From: an uncultured Prevotellaceae bacterium
GTDB taxonomy: Bacteria; Bacteroidota; Bacteroidia; Bacteroidales; Bacteroidaceae
DNA length: 64,000 nucleotides
Assembly: GCA_902782305.1 (NCBI GenBank)
Contig: CACZMV010000007.1
Location: forward strand, 20,580 to 84,579
Direction of reading: 5' to 3'
The notes below the pieces were generated by a model. It worked only from the letters and a program-made list of their open reading frames with translations. It was not told the origin of the DNA and made no database searches. Position 1 is the stretch's first letter. Every line of letters begins with the position of its first letter. Positions 33,020 to 46,900 of this stretch are shown in pieces. The position numbers were made by a program, and so were the translations under genes.

Positions 33020-34094
33020 TTTTCTGGTTTTTAATGACGTATCTTTGATAATATGTAATCAGCAGTGTGGTCATGGGCAATGCGATAATCATACCCATGA
33101 TGCCCAGCAGCGACCCCCATATGGAGAGCGACAGCAAGATGATGGCCGAGTTCAGTCCCATCACCTTTCCCATAATTTTCGGGGTCAGAATGGTGTCCTG
33201 AATGGCCTGTACCACCGCAAACACGATAAGCGCTCCCAGCATGATAACCCAGAAGCTCTCGCCCGTGTCGGCAGCCTTTACCACTGCTAGCAGGATGGTG
33301 GGAATGAAACCCACCAGTTGCAGGTAAGGCACCATGTTCAACAGTCCGATAAACAAACCCAGACCGATGGCCATGGGGAAGTCGATAATCAGAAATCCGA
33401 TGCTGAACAGTATTCCCACGATGAAGGCCACCAAGCCCTGTCCACGGAAATATTTGTTCATGCCCGTTTCCACGTCGTTTGCCACCTGCGTGGCAATCTT
33501 ACGGTATCGCTCAGGCAACAGCAACACCCATCCCTTCGAGAATTTCTCGTAGTCCAGCAGGATGAACAGCGTATATATCACCACCATGGTCATCATTAGC
33601 ATGCTCGACACGATGTTGATGCTATGCTCTATCACGTCCCACACCTTAGGAACCGCCTGCTTCACGGTGTCTATGAAACCATCCTGCGTGATAAGCGCCT
33701 TGACATCCTCCTTAGTCACGTTCTCGTGGATAAACTCTTCTATCATGTTCGGGATGTTGCTCATAAATGCATCCTTTGAAACGTAGGTTATCAGCAGGTC
33801 TCTCACACGTACGCTCTCCTCCAGAATCGGAGGAACAATCAGGAACGACAGTCCCGTCAGGATGATAGCTGCCGTGATGAACGTGCAGAAAATGCCCAGT
33901 AAGCGGTATTTCAGCTTGCAGCGATACTGGAAGAACTTAACCACCGGAAACAGCAGATAAGCAATGAGCCATGCCAGGAAGAAAGGCAACAGCACACCGC
34001 TGAGCCTGTTCAGCAACATGATGATTCCTATCACGGCCACCACCGTTATCGTGCCACGAATAAAACTATCGAACGTTATTTTCTTTTGCTCCAT
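33006..34094 (-). CDS. AI-2E family transporter (PerM/TqsA-like)
   Basis: The 362-residue membrane protein has about eight hydrophobic helices: two N-terminal pairs, a long soluble segment (about 90-160, RVRDLLITYVSKDAFMSNIPNMIEEF), then four to five helices with GLFIGLLNMVPYLQLVGFIPTI and the late GLNSAIILLSLSIWGSLLG. It matches the family formerly called PerM. Some members export the autoinducer AI-2 and others are ion antiporters, so the substrate is open. It has a TACCTTTG box at 34124 and overlaps the porin gene. Confidence 0.9.
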   Translation of the reverse strand: MEQKKITFDSFIRGTITVVAVIGIIMLLNRLSGVLLPFFLAWLIAYLLFPVVKFFQYRCKLKYRLLGIFCTFITAAIILTGLSFLIVPPILEESVRVRDLLITYVSKDAFMSNIPNMIEEFIHENVTKEDVKALITQDGFIDTVKQAVPKVWDVIEHSINIVSSMLMMTMVVIYTLFILLDYEKFSKGWVLLLPERYRKIATQVANDVETGMNKYFRGQGLVAFIVGILFSIGFLIIDFPMAIGLGLFIGLLNMVPYLQLVGFIPTILLAVVKAADTGESFWVIMLGALIVFAVVQAIQDTILTPKIMGKVMGLNSAIILLSLSIWGSLLGIMGMIIALPMTTLLITYYQRYVIKNQKNEKD

Positions 34095-34123
34095 GAGGTC
34101 TATGTATGTACTATATCGGGGGA

Positions 34124-34131
34124 CAAAGGTA
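34124..34131 (-). promoter_or_regulatory. -7 box (TACCTTTG) of the AI-2E/porin pair
   Basis: TACCTTTG on the minus strand, 29 bases before the start at 34094 and just past the terminator of the preceding operon. Confidence 0.6.
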
Positions 34132-34153
34132 CGAAAAAAGTAGATAATAATGC

Positions 34154-34184
34154 AAAAAAGTGGCTTTCTTTTTTAGAAAGCCAC
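34154..34184 (-). terminator. Strong terminator closing the surface-protein operon
   Basis: GTGGCTTTCT and AGAAAGCCAC form a perfect 10-bp stem with a 5-base loop, followed on the minus strand by six T. It lies 25 bases after the lipoprotein stop codon. Confidence 0.9.
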
Positions 34185-34208
34185 CTTCTTATCCTTCTCG
34201 TGTCGCTC

Positions 34209-34937
34209 TTATTCCGCTTGGTCTTGTCCTGTACCGTCGCCTGGGTTAACAGGAATGTTACCTCCCGACACCGTAATCGTGACACTATATCCTATGTTCG
34301 GGTTGTCTGTCGATGTGATGTTGATGGTTGTTTGTCCATTGTCCAACAAGGTTAGCAACCCACTCTCATCTACAGTGGCTACTTGCGTATTGCTTGACGA
34401 CCATGTAATACCCTTTTCTGTTGTATACGTCGGGGTAAAGATAGGCTCCAGCCGGTAGCTGTCGCCAGCAATGAGCACTTGTGAAGTATTGATGCCACTA
34501 AAGGTCAGATTCGTGGGATGTACCACTACCAAGACGGGTGTATAAGCACTGGTGAATCCAGAGTTGTCGTCGCTGTAGTGCAGTGCAAAGGCATAGTCGC
34601 CATCATGCTCAAATCCGGCACTTGGCGTAACCTCCAGAGTCAGCACACCACTGGCTTCATCACCTGTAATCTTGTTGATGGTAAGCGACGGTGTCTCACT
34701 AAGCGACTTGCCCTCAAACTTAAATCCCTTGCTGTTGTTCACCAGTTCTGGTATCAACTTCTTGGGTTCCGCACGGTAACGTATGGTCATTGCGCTGGTT
34801 CCATCCACACGGATACAACCGCTACTGTGCTCTGGGACAAACACCAACGATTGCAATATCTCAATATCATCATTCTTGTTACATGCCGTTACCAACAACA
34901 GCAGTGTCATGATGGCGAAAAGAATCTTTTTGTTCAT
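34209..34937 (-). CDS. Lipoprotein with C-terminal bacterial Ig-like (BIG2) domain
   Basis: The start at 34937 (MNKKILFAIMTLLLLVTACNK) gives a clean lipoprotein signal, with the lipobox ending at the Cys of LVTAC; an ATG at 34946 would add three residues. The mature protein has a domain of about 120 residues with beta-strand character, and then a BIG2-like Ig fold: TYTTEKGITWSSSNTQVATVDESGLLTLLDNGQTTINIT. It is probably lipid-anchored at the outer membrane. It begins within a dozen bases of the giant gene's stop and ends at a strong terminator, so it is the last gene of the surface operon. It may anchor or assist the large proteins; that is inference. Confidence 0.85.
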   Translation of the reverse strand: MNKKILFAIMTLLLLVTACNKNDDIEILQSLVFVPEHSSGCIRVDGTSAMTIRYRAEPKKLIPELVNNSKGFKFEGKSLSETPSLTINKITGDEASGVLTLEVTPSAGFEHDGDYAFALHYSDDNSGFTSAYTPVLVVVHPTNLTFSGINTSQVLIAGDSYRLEPIFTPTYTTEKGITWSSSNTQVATVDESGLLTLLDNGQTTINITSTDNPNIGYSVTITVSGGNIPVNPGDGTGQDQAE

Positions 34938-34948
34938 AATGCTCATAT

Positions 34949-37900
34949 TTATCTGATCACAGTTTTCTTGTTATTCTTAATGTAAACACCCCTCTTCGTA
35001 GGACGACCATTTAGTTTGCGTCCGCTCATATCGTACCAGTCACCCTCATCCGTATCATCAGTGATACTGTTGATGTTTGTCACTTCACCCGTGTTCACCA
35101 GTTGTATGATTGAACTATACGACGGACTGGATGCTGCTTGTCTCAGGTAAAGCACAGCCTTACCAGCAGGCACCTTAATATCTTCACTCTCTTCTTGGAT
35201 GCTGTAGAACTCGTTATTCTTCATGAAGTAATAACCAGTACCGAAGTGTGTCGCTACGATGACAGGCACCAGACAGTTCTGCGAACCATAGTCCTTATAA
35301 TCATCAGTGCTGATGGTGGTACCACTGGTCATTCGTCGTCTACAAGCCACAAGGTCGTAAGGTGTGTCATTACCCTCACTGCTAATCAGAACGCCATTGT
35401 TGTGCTTGATGATGCGCTGTCCACCCACTGTCAGGTCGTTGTCTGACAGTTCTACGATGGTTACTGTAGCGTTGTCCCGTTCACGAGCAATATAAACCGA
35501 TACACCATCTGGAACATAGACATCCACACCACTTGAGAATGTCCAGTAGCGGTTCTTTGCCGTCACCGTAGTCATTATCTTACCAGCCTTGAAGCTTTCT
35601 GATAGGCTAGGCATCAGTGCATAGTCATCAAGCAGGGCTAGGGTAGTGTGTATGGTGGCTGTTGCAGGAATAGCATCCTCAGCTATCTCCAGAGGCTCCT
35701 CCGTGTCTGGCAAATAAACATCCGTCAGGTTCGGAACGTTTGCAAATGCATTCGCAGAAATACCTACTACAGTATAGGTCTTTCCGTTCGAGGTGAAAGT
35801 AGCAGGAACAGTTACACTTGTGATTTGTTCCAGTTCAGTCTCAGATCCTTCGCAACCCGAAACCTTCACCTCGTCGCTACCTTCCTCTGTTGGAGTGTAC
35901 GTGATAGGTTTCTCGTCCGGATGCTCAGGATCGTCATCTCCGTGAATCTCCTCACGAGTGATGGTGAACGACTTGATTACCATACCCTTATAGTTGTTCT
36001 GTCCGACTACAACCACCTGGTAGGTACCCTCATCCGTACCACCTTCGTTGGTTACGGTATAGTCGTCCTCTGTCATAAGGGTTCCGTCTGCCACGGTCAC
36101 TTCCGGCTTCTGCACTTTTTCGTTATAGATGAATGATGTCTTGTCGAGTGTTACCATCTCGTCTGTCAGCGTCTTCGGCAGGATAACGAAGGTCTTCATC
36201 TGCTCACCGGTATAGTCGCCCACACCCTTCACAGTAACCGTTGCCGTTCCGGCATTCACGTTATTGTTATATAATAAGGTGTAGTCCGTTCCTTCGCTCA
36301 GTGTCCTGTCTTCCATCTTTACGGTAACGTTAGGCTTATGCTCTGTGCCATCGAAGGTATACTCGGTGGTTTCCAGTGTTACTACAAAGGTGTTCACACC
36401 ACTGCTCAGAATGGTGAATTTCACGGAAGCCTCGTCCATATAGTTGCCTATACCTTTCACCTTCACCTCATATTCGCCTGCTTCCATACCACCATTATTG
36501 GTTACGGTATAGTCAGTGTTCTCTACCATGTTCCTGGTTCCGTCTTTCACACTTACAGCAGGCTTCTGAACGCTACCATTATAGTAGAAGTAGTCTGGCG
36601 TCAGTGTTATCATTCCTGAGGTTACAGGCTTCGGCGTAATCTCGAAGGTAGTTGATGCCGAACCCGTATAGTTCTTTTCGCCAGTTACGGTTACCGTTAC
36701 TGTACCTACGTTGATGTTCGGAGAAATCGTGGTGGTAAAGCTGGTGGATGGTATGATATGTGAGCCGACGGCTACTTCACGCACTCCAGGATTCTTTTCT
36801 GTACCGTCATATACGTAGCTCTGCAACTGGTAGAGCGTTACATGGGCATCGTTGATGCTCATCGGGTTGATGGCATATTGACGTACTACGGTTCCTGTGT
36901 AATTGTTCCTACCTGTTACCATCACGTTGTAGGTACCCTTGTCCAGACCACCCTCGTTGGTAATGTAGTAGTCGTTCGATGTCAGAGCCGTTCCGTCGCT
37001 GACGGTTACTGCTGGCATCTGTAACAATCCGTTATAGGTAAACGTGGTGCTACTCAGGCTGACCATTGCATTGCTCAGTTCCTTAGGCTTGATGAGGAAA
37101 GTCTTGTTCCTGCTACCATCGTATTCACCCAAACCTCTTACCGTTACGGTTGCCATACCTACATTCACATTGTCTGTGTATGCTACCGTGTAGTTGACGC
37201 CCGGAGTCAGCACGGTCTCACCGTCCTTGACGGTTACCTCTGGCTGTTGCTCACTACCGTTATAGATCACACTTTCTGCACTCAGCGTAACCTCAAAGCT
37301 ACCCACCTCCTTGGCATTAATGATGTATGTCTTGCTGGCAGTACCCTTGTAGTTACCCTTACCGGTGATGGTCACGTCGTATGCTCCAACAGTCTTCCCA
37401 CCATTGTTCTGCAGGGTATAGTCTGTATCAAGTACCAATGTGGTCTCTCCGTCCCTGACAATTACCTCAGGCTTCTGAATCTCCCCATTATAGGTGTATT
37501 CATAGTTGCTTAGCGTAATCATACTGTTCTCTACAGCCTTCGGTTCGATTTCGAAGGTCACCGTCTTGCTATCCTTGAAGTTGCCCTGACCGGTCACCGT
37601 CACTGAGGCTGTTCCAGCATTCACATTGTCACCATAGCTGGTTGTGTAGCCTTGTGTTGGTACGTTGATGTTACCTACGGTTACCTCACGGACACCAGGC
37701 TTCTTCTGCAGTCCTTCGTAAACATAGCTCTGCAATTGATAGAGAGTAACGTTGGCATCGACAATGCTCAGCGGTGTGATGGTGAACGTCTTGTCTATCT
37801 GTCCGCTATAGTTACCTTGGCCATTCACAATCACGTGGTAAGTACCTTGGTTGGTACCACCATTGTTGGTAATCACATAGTCATCCTTCGTCATGATGTC

Positions 37901-40900
37901 ACCATCGCTGACGCTTACCTCAGGCTTCTGTATGAGGGTGTTGTAGACAAAGCTGGTCTCCGATAGTGTTACCATCGCTTCCGTCAGTGGTTTCGCCGTG
38001 ATGGTGAAGGTTGCCATCTTTGTACCTGCATAGTTGCCCTTACCCATTACGGTTACTGTTGCTGTTCCTACATTCACATGGTTGGTGTAGGCCACCTCAT
38101 AGTCTGTATTGTACGTCAGTGTCTTCACTCCGTCTGTCACCGTTACTGTTGGAGTCTGTGCACTGCCATTATATTGTACACTTGTGTTGCTTAGTGAGAT
38201 GGTGAAGTTGGTAGTACCGTCCTTCTCCACAATGCTGTATGACCTTGAGGCTTCGCTGGCATAGTTACCCATACCTGCCACGGTTACACTGTAAGTGCCA
38301 ACACTGGTACCACCTGCATTGGTCAGTGCGTAGTCAGTGCCTAAGGTCAGTGTCTTCGCACCGTCCTTCACAATAACTGTAGGTTTCTGCACCTCACCGT
38401 TATAGATGAAGTTCTCGCTGCTCAGTACTATCATGTCGCTGGTAATCGGCTTGCCTGTGATGGTGAAGTTCACCGTCTTCGTATCCTTGAAGTTACCCTT
38501 ACCCGTTACCGTTACTGTTGCATTACCTACGTTCGTGTTCTCACCGTAGCTCACATCGTAGCCTGTGGTTGGCACAGTGATGTCGCCCACCATGACCTCA
38601 CGAACACCAGGTCTCTTTGCAGTACCATCGTAAACGTAGCTTTGCAGCTGATAGAGAGTCACGTTGGCATCAGCAATGCTCAGTGGTGTGATGGCATAGG
38701 TCTTGGTCACCGTACCCGTGTAGTTACCCTTACCTGTTACCTTCACTTCATGGTTGTCACCCACGTTGATGCCACCATTGTTCAGTATCGTGTAGTCATA
38801 GTCTGTTATGATGGAGACATTGGCAGCATTCTTATCGTCCACGATTACCTCAGGCTTCTGTGCCAGGCTGTTGAATACAAAGCTGGTGGCCGATAGTGTT
38901 ACCATTGCTCCTGTCAGTGTCTTCGGCAGGATGGTGAAGTTCTTGCTCACCGTACCCGCATAACTGCCAATACCCGTCACGATGACTGATGCCGAACCCA
39001 CATTCTTGTTGTTGCTGTAAGCTACAGTATAGTGGGTTCCCTCCGTCAGTACTGTTGCAGGTGATGTACTGTTATCCATCACGGTGATGTCCGGTTCTTG
39101 CTCACTACCGTTGTAGATGACACTGGCAATATCGCTCACGCTGAATACCGAAGCACCCTTCGTGATGATGTTGAATGTCCTGGAGGCTGTTCCCGTGTAG
39201 TTTCCTTTACCTGTAATGGTCAGACTGTAGGTCCCAACCTCCTTTCCACCTTCATTGGTCAGTGTATAGTCCGTATTCTCTATCAGTGTCTTCGAACCAT
39301 CCTTTACAGTTACGGTAGGCTTGATGATGCTACCTGTGTAAATCAGGTTCTCGCTGCTCAGGAGAATCATCTCTTTGTTCACGGTCTTTGGCGTAATGGT
39401 GTAGCTTGCGGTGGCAGCCCCCGTGTAGTTCCCCTTACCTGTGATGGTCATGGTCTTCGTACCGGTGTTAATCACATCGTCGGGATAAGCCACTGTGTAG
39501 CCCGTAGTTGGAATCACCAGTGTTCCTACCTTCACCTCTTTCACCGTAGGCTTCTTCTCGTTGCCGTCATAGATGTAACTTGTCAGTTCGTTCAGTGTTA
39601 CAGAGGCGTCGTTCAGACTCAGTAGTCCGATGGTGTAATCCTTCGTAATCTCACCCGTATAGTTGCCGATACCTCTGATGGTCACCGTCTTCGTACCCTG
39701 ACTGATGGCGTCGGCAGGATAGGTCACCGTATAGTCCGTGTTTTGCGTCAGTGGCATGTTGTTGTCTGTATCTGTCACGCTGACTACTGGTTTCTGCTCA
39801 CTACCGCTATAGATGAACGATGTTGATGAGAGCGCTACCATACCGTCTGTCAGAGGCTTCGGGTTGATGATGAAGTTAACAGAGCGTGTTCCGCTGTAGT
39901 TACCCTTACCCGTCACCGTTGCCGTGGCAGTGCCCACGTTGATGTTGTCTGTATAAGCCACCTCATAGTCCGTACCCAGTGTCAGGACGGTTGTTGTACC
40001 AGCCTTCTTCACGGTTACCGTTGGTGTCAGTGGCATACCAGTGTAGGTCAGTGGCACCGTCATCTCGTCAACCGTAAATCCTGCAGCACCCTTGGTTATG
40101 ATGCTATACTGCTTCTTGGCGGTTCCCTTATAGTTGCCCTGACCCGTGATCATCACTTCATAAGAGCCCACTTCCGTTCCACCGGCATTGGTCAGTGTGT
40201 AGTCCGTGGTCAGTGCCAGCGTCTTGGTACCGTCCTTCACGGTTACTTCCGGTTTGATGTTGCTACCCGTATATTCCAGATTCTCACTGCTCAAGTAAAT
40301 CATGTCGCTAGTCACTGGTTTCTGCTCAATGCTGAAGGTCGTGGTGTTGCCGTCCTTGAAGTTCGTTCCCGTCTTGGCAGTCACTGTCACCGTAGCCGTT
40401 CCTACGTTTGTGTTACTGGTGTACGCTACGTCATAAGCCGTTGCAGGCACTACCAGTTCTCCCACCTTCACCAGTTGAACGGCAGGTGTCTTTGCTGCAC
40501 CGTCATAGACATAGCTCGACAGGGTTGCCAGCGTAATCGTCGCCGTCGACAGACTCAACTGGGTAATCGTGAACGTCTTGTCTATCGCACCCGTATAGTT
40601 GTTCTGTCCGGTGATGACGACGTGATACGTTCCGACATCCACTCCACCTTCGTTGGTTACTACGTAGTCGTTGCTGGTAATGATGCTTACTCCCGCATTT
40701 TTGTTGTCCATCGTTGGCGTAGGCTTCTGCACATTACCATTATATATAAAGCTGGAGGCCGACAGCGTTAGCATATCATTGCTCAGTGCCTTGGGTTTAA
40801 TCTTAAATGTCTGACTCTTTACGAAGGTGTAGCCGTTCTTACCCGTCACTGTTACCACAGCTGTACCTGCATTGATGTTGTTCAAGTAGGCAACGGAGTA

Positions 40901-43900
40901 GTAGTTGCTGCTCAGCGTGTTGTCTCCCTCCTTCACCACAGGTACAGGCTCCTGAGCCGCTCCGTTGTACGTCACATCAGCAATGGCATTGATGGAGAAT
41001 CCCGAAGCATCGTTCGCCACAATGCCAAACGACTTCGAGGCCGTACCCGTATAGTTACCCTTACCCGTAATGGTTACGCCATAACTTCCTATATCCGTAC
41101 CACCAGGATTCGACAACGTGTAGTCAGTGTCCTCTACCATGTCTCTCGTTCCGTCCTTCACCGTCACTGTTGTGGGCTTATGCAACACTCCGTCGTAGTT
41201 GAACGTCGTCGGACTGATGGTAATCATGTCGCTGTTCACCGTCTTTGGGGTAATCGGGAAGGTTGCCGTAGCTGTTCCCGAACAGTTGCCCTTACCCGTC
41301 ACAGTCACTGTTGCCGTTCCAGCATTCACGTTATCAGCATAGCTCACGGTGTAGTTGCTGGCAGGAATCACTGTCGAGCCTACCTTCACCTCGCTCACAC
41401 CAGGCTTCTTCTCGTTGCCGTCGTATACATAGCTGTCCAGACGGTTCAGGATGACTTCTGCACCATTCAGACTCTGTCCTCCGATGGTATACGATGGGGC
41501 AGGAGTTACCACGTCCTTATAGTTACCCATTCCCGTAATCGTCACGGTATATGTTCCGTTGGCCACACCACCGTCGTTCACCAGCATATAGTCGGTGTTC
41601 TCCGCCAGTGTCTTGCTCGTTCCGTCCTTCACCGTTACCGTTGGTTTCTGCGTCGTTCCTGTATAACTGAAACTCGTTGACGACAATGTAACTGTAATAC
41701 TAGTGGCATTCAGCGACTTCGGTGTAATGGTGAAGTACACTGTCTGTGTGCCACTATAGTTGCCCATACCAGTCACCGTCACTGTAGCTGTACCAGCATT
41801 GATGTTGTTGCTGTATTCTGCCGTATAGTCGGTACCAAGTGTCAAGGCAGGAGTTGTCGTACCAGCCTTATATACCGTCAATGCAGGTGTTAAGGCAATA
41901 CCAGTATAGTTTTGATCAGGAATAGCCATCACGGTGAATCCCGTAGCACCTGCTCCTACAATGCTGTATTGTTTTGTCACCTGTCCGCTATAGTTTCCTT
42001 CAGCGGTAGCCGTCAATGTTACCTCGTAGTCACCCACGGTACTATGTGGTGGGTTCGACAGTGTGTAGTCTGTAGACTTTATGATATTCGTTGTTCCGTT
42101 CTTATCCTCGATGGTCACTTCTGGAGTCTGGTCACTACCCGTATAGGTCAGGTTCTGATTCGCAATCTTGATCATATCGCTGGCAAGCGGCTTCTTGTCA
42201 ATTGTATATTGAACCGTTCTCGAATCCTTATAGTTACCTGTACCTGTTACCGTCACATTCTTCGCACCCTGATTGATGGCATCTGCGTCAGCAGGTAGAG
42301 TGATAGTATAGTCTGTCGTTGCCGTCAACAGGTGTCCGTTGGAATATACAGAACGAACGGTAGGTTTCTGCGCAACACCATTATAAACAATGTTATTATA
42401 TGACAGGGCCACCTCAGCAGCAGTAATGGACATCGGATAAATGGTGTATGTCTGACTGCCTGAGCCAGAGTAGTTACCCGTCGATGTAGCTGTCACCGTC
42501 ACGGTATAGTCTCCTGCATTGATATTACCGTCATTGCTGATGGTGTAGTCGTTGGTAGTGATAACGGATGGTGTACCGTCACTTACCGTTACCGTTGGCT
42601 TCTGAATGTTTCCATTGTAGGTAAAGGTTATTGGAGCCAGTGCTACCATATCGTTCGTCATTGCCTTCTTGGCAATGGTAAATGTTTTCGTCTGTGTGAA
42701 GTCGTAGTTGCCCTTACCCGTTACCGTAATGGTAGCTGTTCCTGCGTTGATGTTGTCACTGTAGGCTACCGTATAATCGGTGTTCAGCGTCAGTTCTGTC
42801 GTGCCCTTCATCACTGTAACCACCGGCTGGTGCTCAGCACCGTTGTAGGTATAGGTAGCTTCTGGCAGTGTGATGGTCACATCCGAAGCGCCTACAATGG
42901 TATATTTCTTGGAGACAGTTCCTGTATAGTTACCCATACCCGTAATCGTAACAGCCTTCTCGCCTGGAGTCGTATGGTCAGTGGTATAGCTAACAGTATA
43001 GTCTGTGCCCTTGGTCAGCACCTTACTTGCAAACGTAGCAGGCAGTGCTTCGTCTGTTACGGTTTCTGCAGGTTCTTTCGGACTTCCGTCATAGGCTATG
43101 CTGGTATATGCCAGCGTCACCATATCGTCAGTCAGTGGTTTAGGCTGAATAACGAATGTGGTGGAAGCAAAGCCTGAGAAGGTACTCGTGCCGTCAGAAG
43201 AAACAGTAACTGTTGGTTTCACCGTTGCCGTCTCCACATTGATGTTATTACTATAACTTACCGTATATCCCGAGGTATATACCTGTCCTCCCACCGTTAC
43301 TTTCTGTACGGCAGGTTCCTTGGCAGTTCCGTCATATACTGGACTCGCCAGTGGATAGAGCGTAATCACGGCATCAGTCAGTGCCTTGGCAGTGATAGAG
43401 TAGGTGGGTGAATCCATCGTACCCGAGAAGTTTCCGATACCCGTTATGGTTGCCTTGTTGCCTGTACTTACATTAACTGCACCCGGGTTGTTCAGCGTAT
43501 AGTCTGTACCCTCCACCAGTGTCACAACAGTAGGTGTTGTCTCACCAGTCTTTATGTACGTATACGTCACTGTCACGTTAGGCTTCTGAGTAGAACCATT
43601 ATACTCGAAGCTTGTTGCAGACAAATTGATTGTAATGCCGTTTGCTGAGGTCATCGGCCTTGCTGCAATCTCGTAGGTCTTGGTTTCCACGAAGTCGTAA
43701 CCGTTCTTTCCTATCACGTTGACGGTGGCCGTACCCTTGTTGACGTTATTGTTATATACGAGCGTATAGTCCGTACCTTCCGTCAGGTGGGTGGGACTTG
43801 TGCCAGAACCCTTTGTGACGGTGATGTTTCTTGTAACGGGATTACCCGTGTAGGTCAAGTCGTCAGTTCCTGCCATTGTAATATTGACATCCGACTGGTT

Positions 43901-46900
43901 GTTCGAAGCGATGCTGTATGATAGGTTCACAGTTCCTTGGTTATTGGGGGCTTTACCCGTTACCGTAACTGTATATATACCCACATCCTTACTGTTCACA
44001 TACGTCAGTGTCGTATCTGCTGCAACTATCGTATAGCCAGTTTCCACTTGTACCACGGGCTGTTGCACCTTACCGTTATAGACGAAGTTGTTCGTGTTCA
44101 GCTTCACCATATCGCTGGTAATGGTTCGCTTCGTGATAGAGAATGTCGTATTCTTAGAATCCTTGAAATTGCTACCATCGACAGCAGTCACCGTGACAGT
44201 CGCTGTACCAACATTCGTATTGCTTGCATAGCTGAACGTATAGGCTTCACTGGGAACCACCAGGTTTCCCACCTTTACCAACAGCACTTCAGGCTCTTTG
44301 GGCGAAGCATCATATACGAAGCTGTTTGCTGATAGCGTAATATTGGTACTGGTATTGTTCAGACTCAGCTGATTGATTGTATAGGTCTTACTGAAACTAC
44401 CAGTATAGTTACCTGTTCCGTTAATGGTAATGGTCTTCGAGCCCTGGTTAATGATGTCCGTAGGCCACGTCAAGTTATAGTCCTTGTTCAGTACCAGCGG
44501 AGTAGTACCGTCTTTCACTGTTACTACAGGCTTTTGCTCTGTGGTATTGTAAGTAAAATCTGTTGCTGACAGCGTTGTTTCATTTGCAACCAACGCCTTG
44601 GGATTGATGGTGAAGTTTACAGTTTGCGTACCACCATAGTTGCCCATACCCGTTACGGTTACAGTAGCTGTACCCACATTGATATTGTCCGTGTAGGCCA
44701 CCGTATAGTCATTGTTCTCGGTGAGGGCTGGCGTTGTTGTTCCATGCTTATACACAGTCACCGTTGGCTCAATAGCACTACCTGTATATGTCTGTGCTCC
44801 AATGGCTACAACGTCGAATCCGGCAGATCCTGCATTGATAATGCTGTATTGTCTTGATGCAGTACCTTTATAGTTTTTCTTTCCTGTAATGGTTACACTA
44901 TACGAACCTACTGCTGTACCACCAGTGTTGCTGGTAACATCATAGTCATCGGTGGTCATTGCAGTACCATCAGCCACCGTGACTGTAGGTGTGTGCGAAT
45001 TACCATCGTAAGTGAAGCTGTAGTTGCCCGTGTCAAAACCAGTGCCACTCAGCGTTATCATACTGCTGTTCACCTCCTTCTGCTCAATAGAGAATTCCTT
45101 CTCGCGACTTCCCGTGAAATTACCATTAGCAGTCACTATCACCTTAGCCTTGCTGGTATTAGTGCTGGCGTTTTTGTTGTTATCGTATGTCACAGCGTAT
45201 GACGTAGAAGGAACCACTAAATTACCAACCGTTACCTGTTGAACGCCAGGTACTTTGTTGTTGCCGTCATATACATAGCTCGACAGTGGGATAAGTGTTA
45301 TATTTGCTGTTGAAGAAATATCAAGGGCTGTAATGGCGTATGCTGGTGAATTGACAGTACCAGTATAGTTACCGACACCCGTTACGGAAGCAGTGTTTCC
45401 TGTACTTACATTGATTGCACCTGGGTTGTTCAGCGTATAGTCCTTACCCTCTGTCAATGGAGAACCATCAGTTACCGTTACATTAGGTTTCTGAACATTA
45501 CCGTTATATACGAAGCTTGTTTCTGAATCAGGAATTGTCACCATCGTTGCTGTCAGCGGCTTCCGGGCAATTTCAAAGGTTCCTGTCTGCACAAACTGGT
45601 AGTTACCCGTTCCTGTTGCCGTCACCGTTGCTGTTCCCGCATTGATATTGTCGTGATAGGATAGGTTATAGTCTGTACCTGGTGTAAGAATAGTATATGT
45701 CTCTGGATCAGTGCCCTTTTTCTTTTTTACAATAACAGCTTGTGAGTCGCCTGTAACATCTGTATTACTTCCCTCAGGTGTATAAGCGCTTCCTTTGTAA
45801 GTATAGGTACCAGAAACCGTTACTATGAAATCAGAATCCGACGTACCATAGTTAATCACGTAAGTCTTATTGATTTCTCCAGAATAGTTCCCCTTACCCT
45901 TTATGGTGATAGTATAAGACCCCACAGCACTACTTGTTGCAGCATCTGCACCGTCATATTTCAGTGTATAGTCGGTACCCGCAATAAGCGTCTTGGGATT
46001 TTCACCATCAAGAATTCCACCATCCTTGACGGTTACCGTTGGATACTGCACCGCTCCATTATAGGTAAATGATGTCGCACTCAGTGTAATCGTCAAGTCA
46101 CTGACGGGCTTCGGACTGATGGTGAAGTTTTTTACTTTGGAGTCTGATAGGTTTGCAGTCGTCGATGGATTTATTGTTACAGAAGCAGTGCCTGCATCGA
46201 TATTACTGCCATAAACTACCGTATAATCAGCCGTTGGAACGATGACAGTTCCTACTTTCACCTGTTGCACAGTTGGTTCCTTCGCTTCTCCATCATACAC
46301 GTAGCTTGTAGTGCCAAGCGTTACTTCTGCAGTAGAAAGACTAAGCGTACCAATGGTGTAACTGCCAGATGCTTTCGAACCTTTATAATTGCCTTTGCCT
46401 GTAACTGTAATTGTATGTGTTGTCCCTGCATTAACAGCTCCATCACTGAGGGTATAGTCTATATTTTCTGTTAGTAAGAGTCCGTCACCAGTGGCCCTGT
46501 CTTTATCCCTCACTGTTACAGTAGGCCGCTGTTTGCTGCCATTATAGGTGAGTGTCTCTGAACCTAATGTAATTGTAATATTTCCATTACTGGTAATGTC
46601 CTTTGCAGTAATCTCGAAATTTGCGTTGGCCATGAAGTCATAGCCCCCCTTGCCAATGGCTGTAACCATAGCCGTTCCAACATTGATATTGTTATTATAA
46701 ACCAGACGATAATAGGATGGATCCAAAGTCTCATCGTTAGATGCTGGCGTATCACCCGTCTGCTTTTTGACAAAGATATCAGTGCCTGGAGTAAGTTCTA
46801 TCTGACTACCCGTATATGTTTTACTAAGAGAAGAGCTGCTTAATGAAATATAGTAACCGTCATTGCTCACATTAATAGTAAATGGTACATTGACGGAACC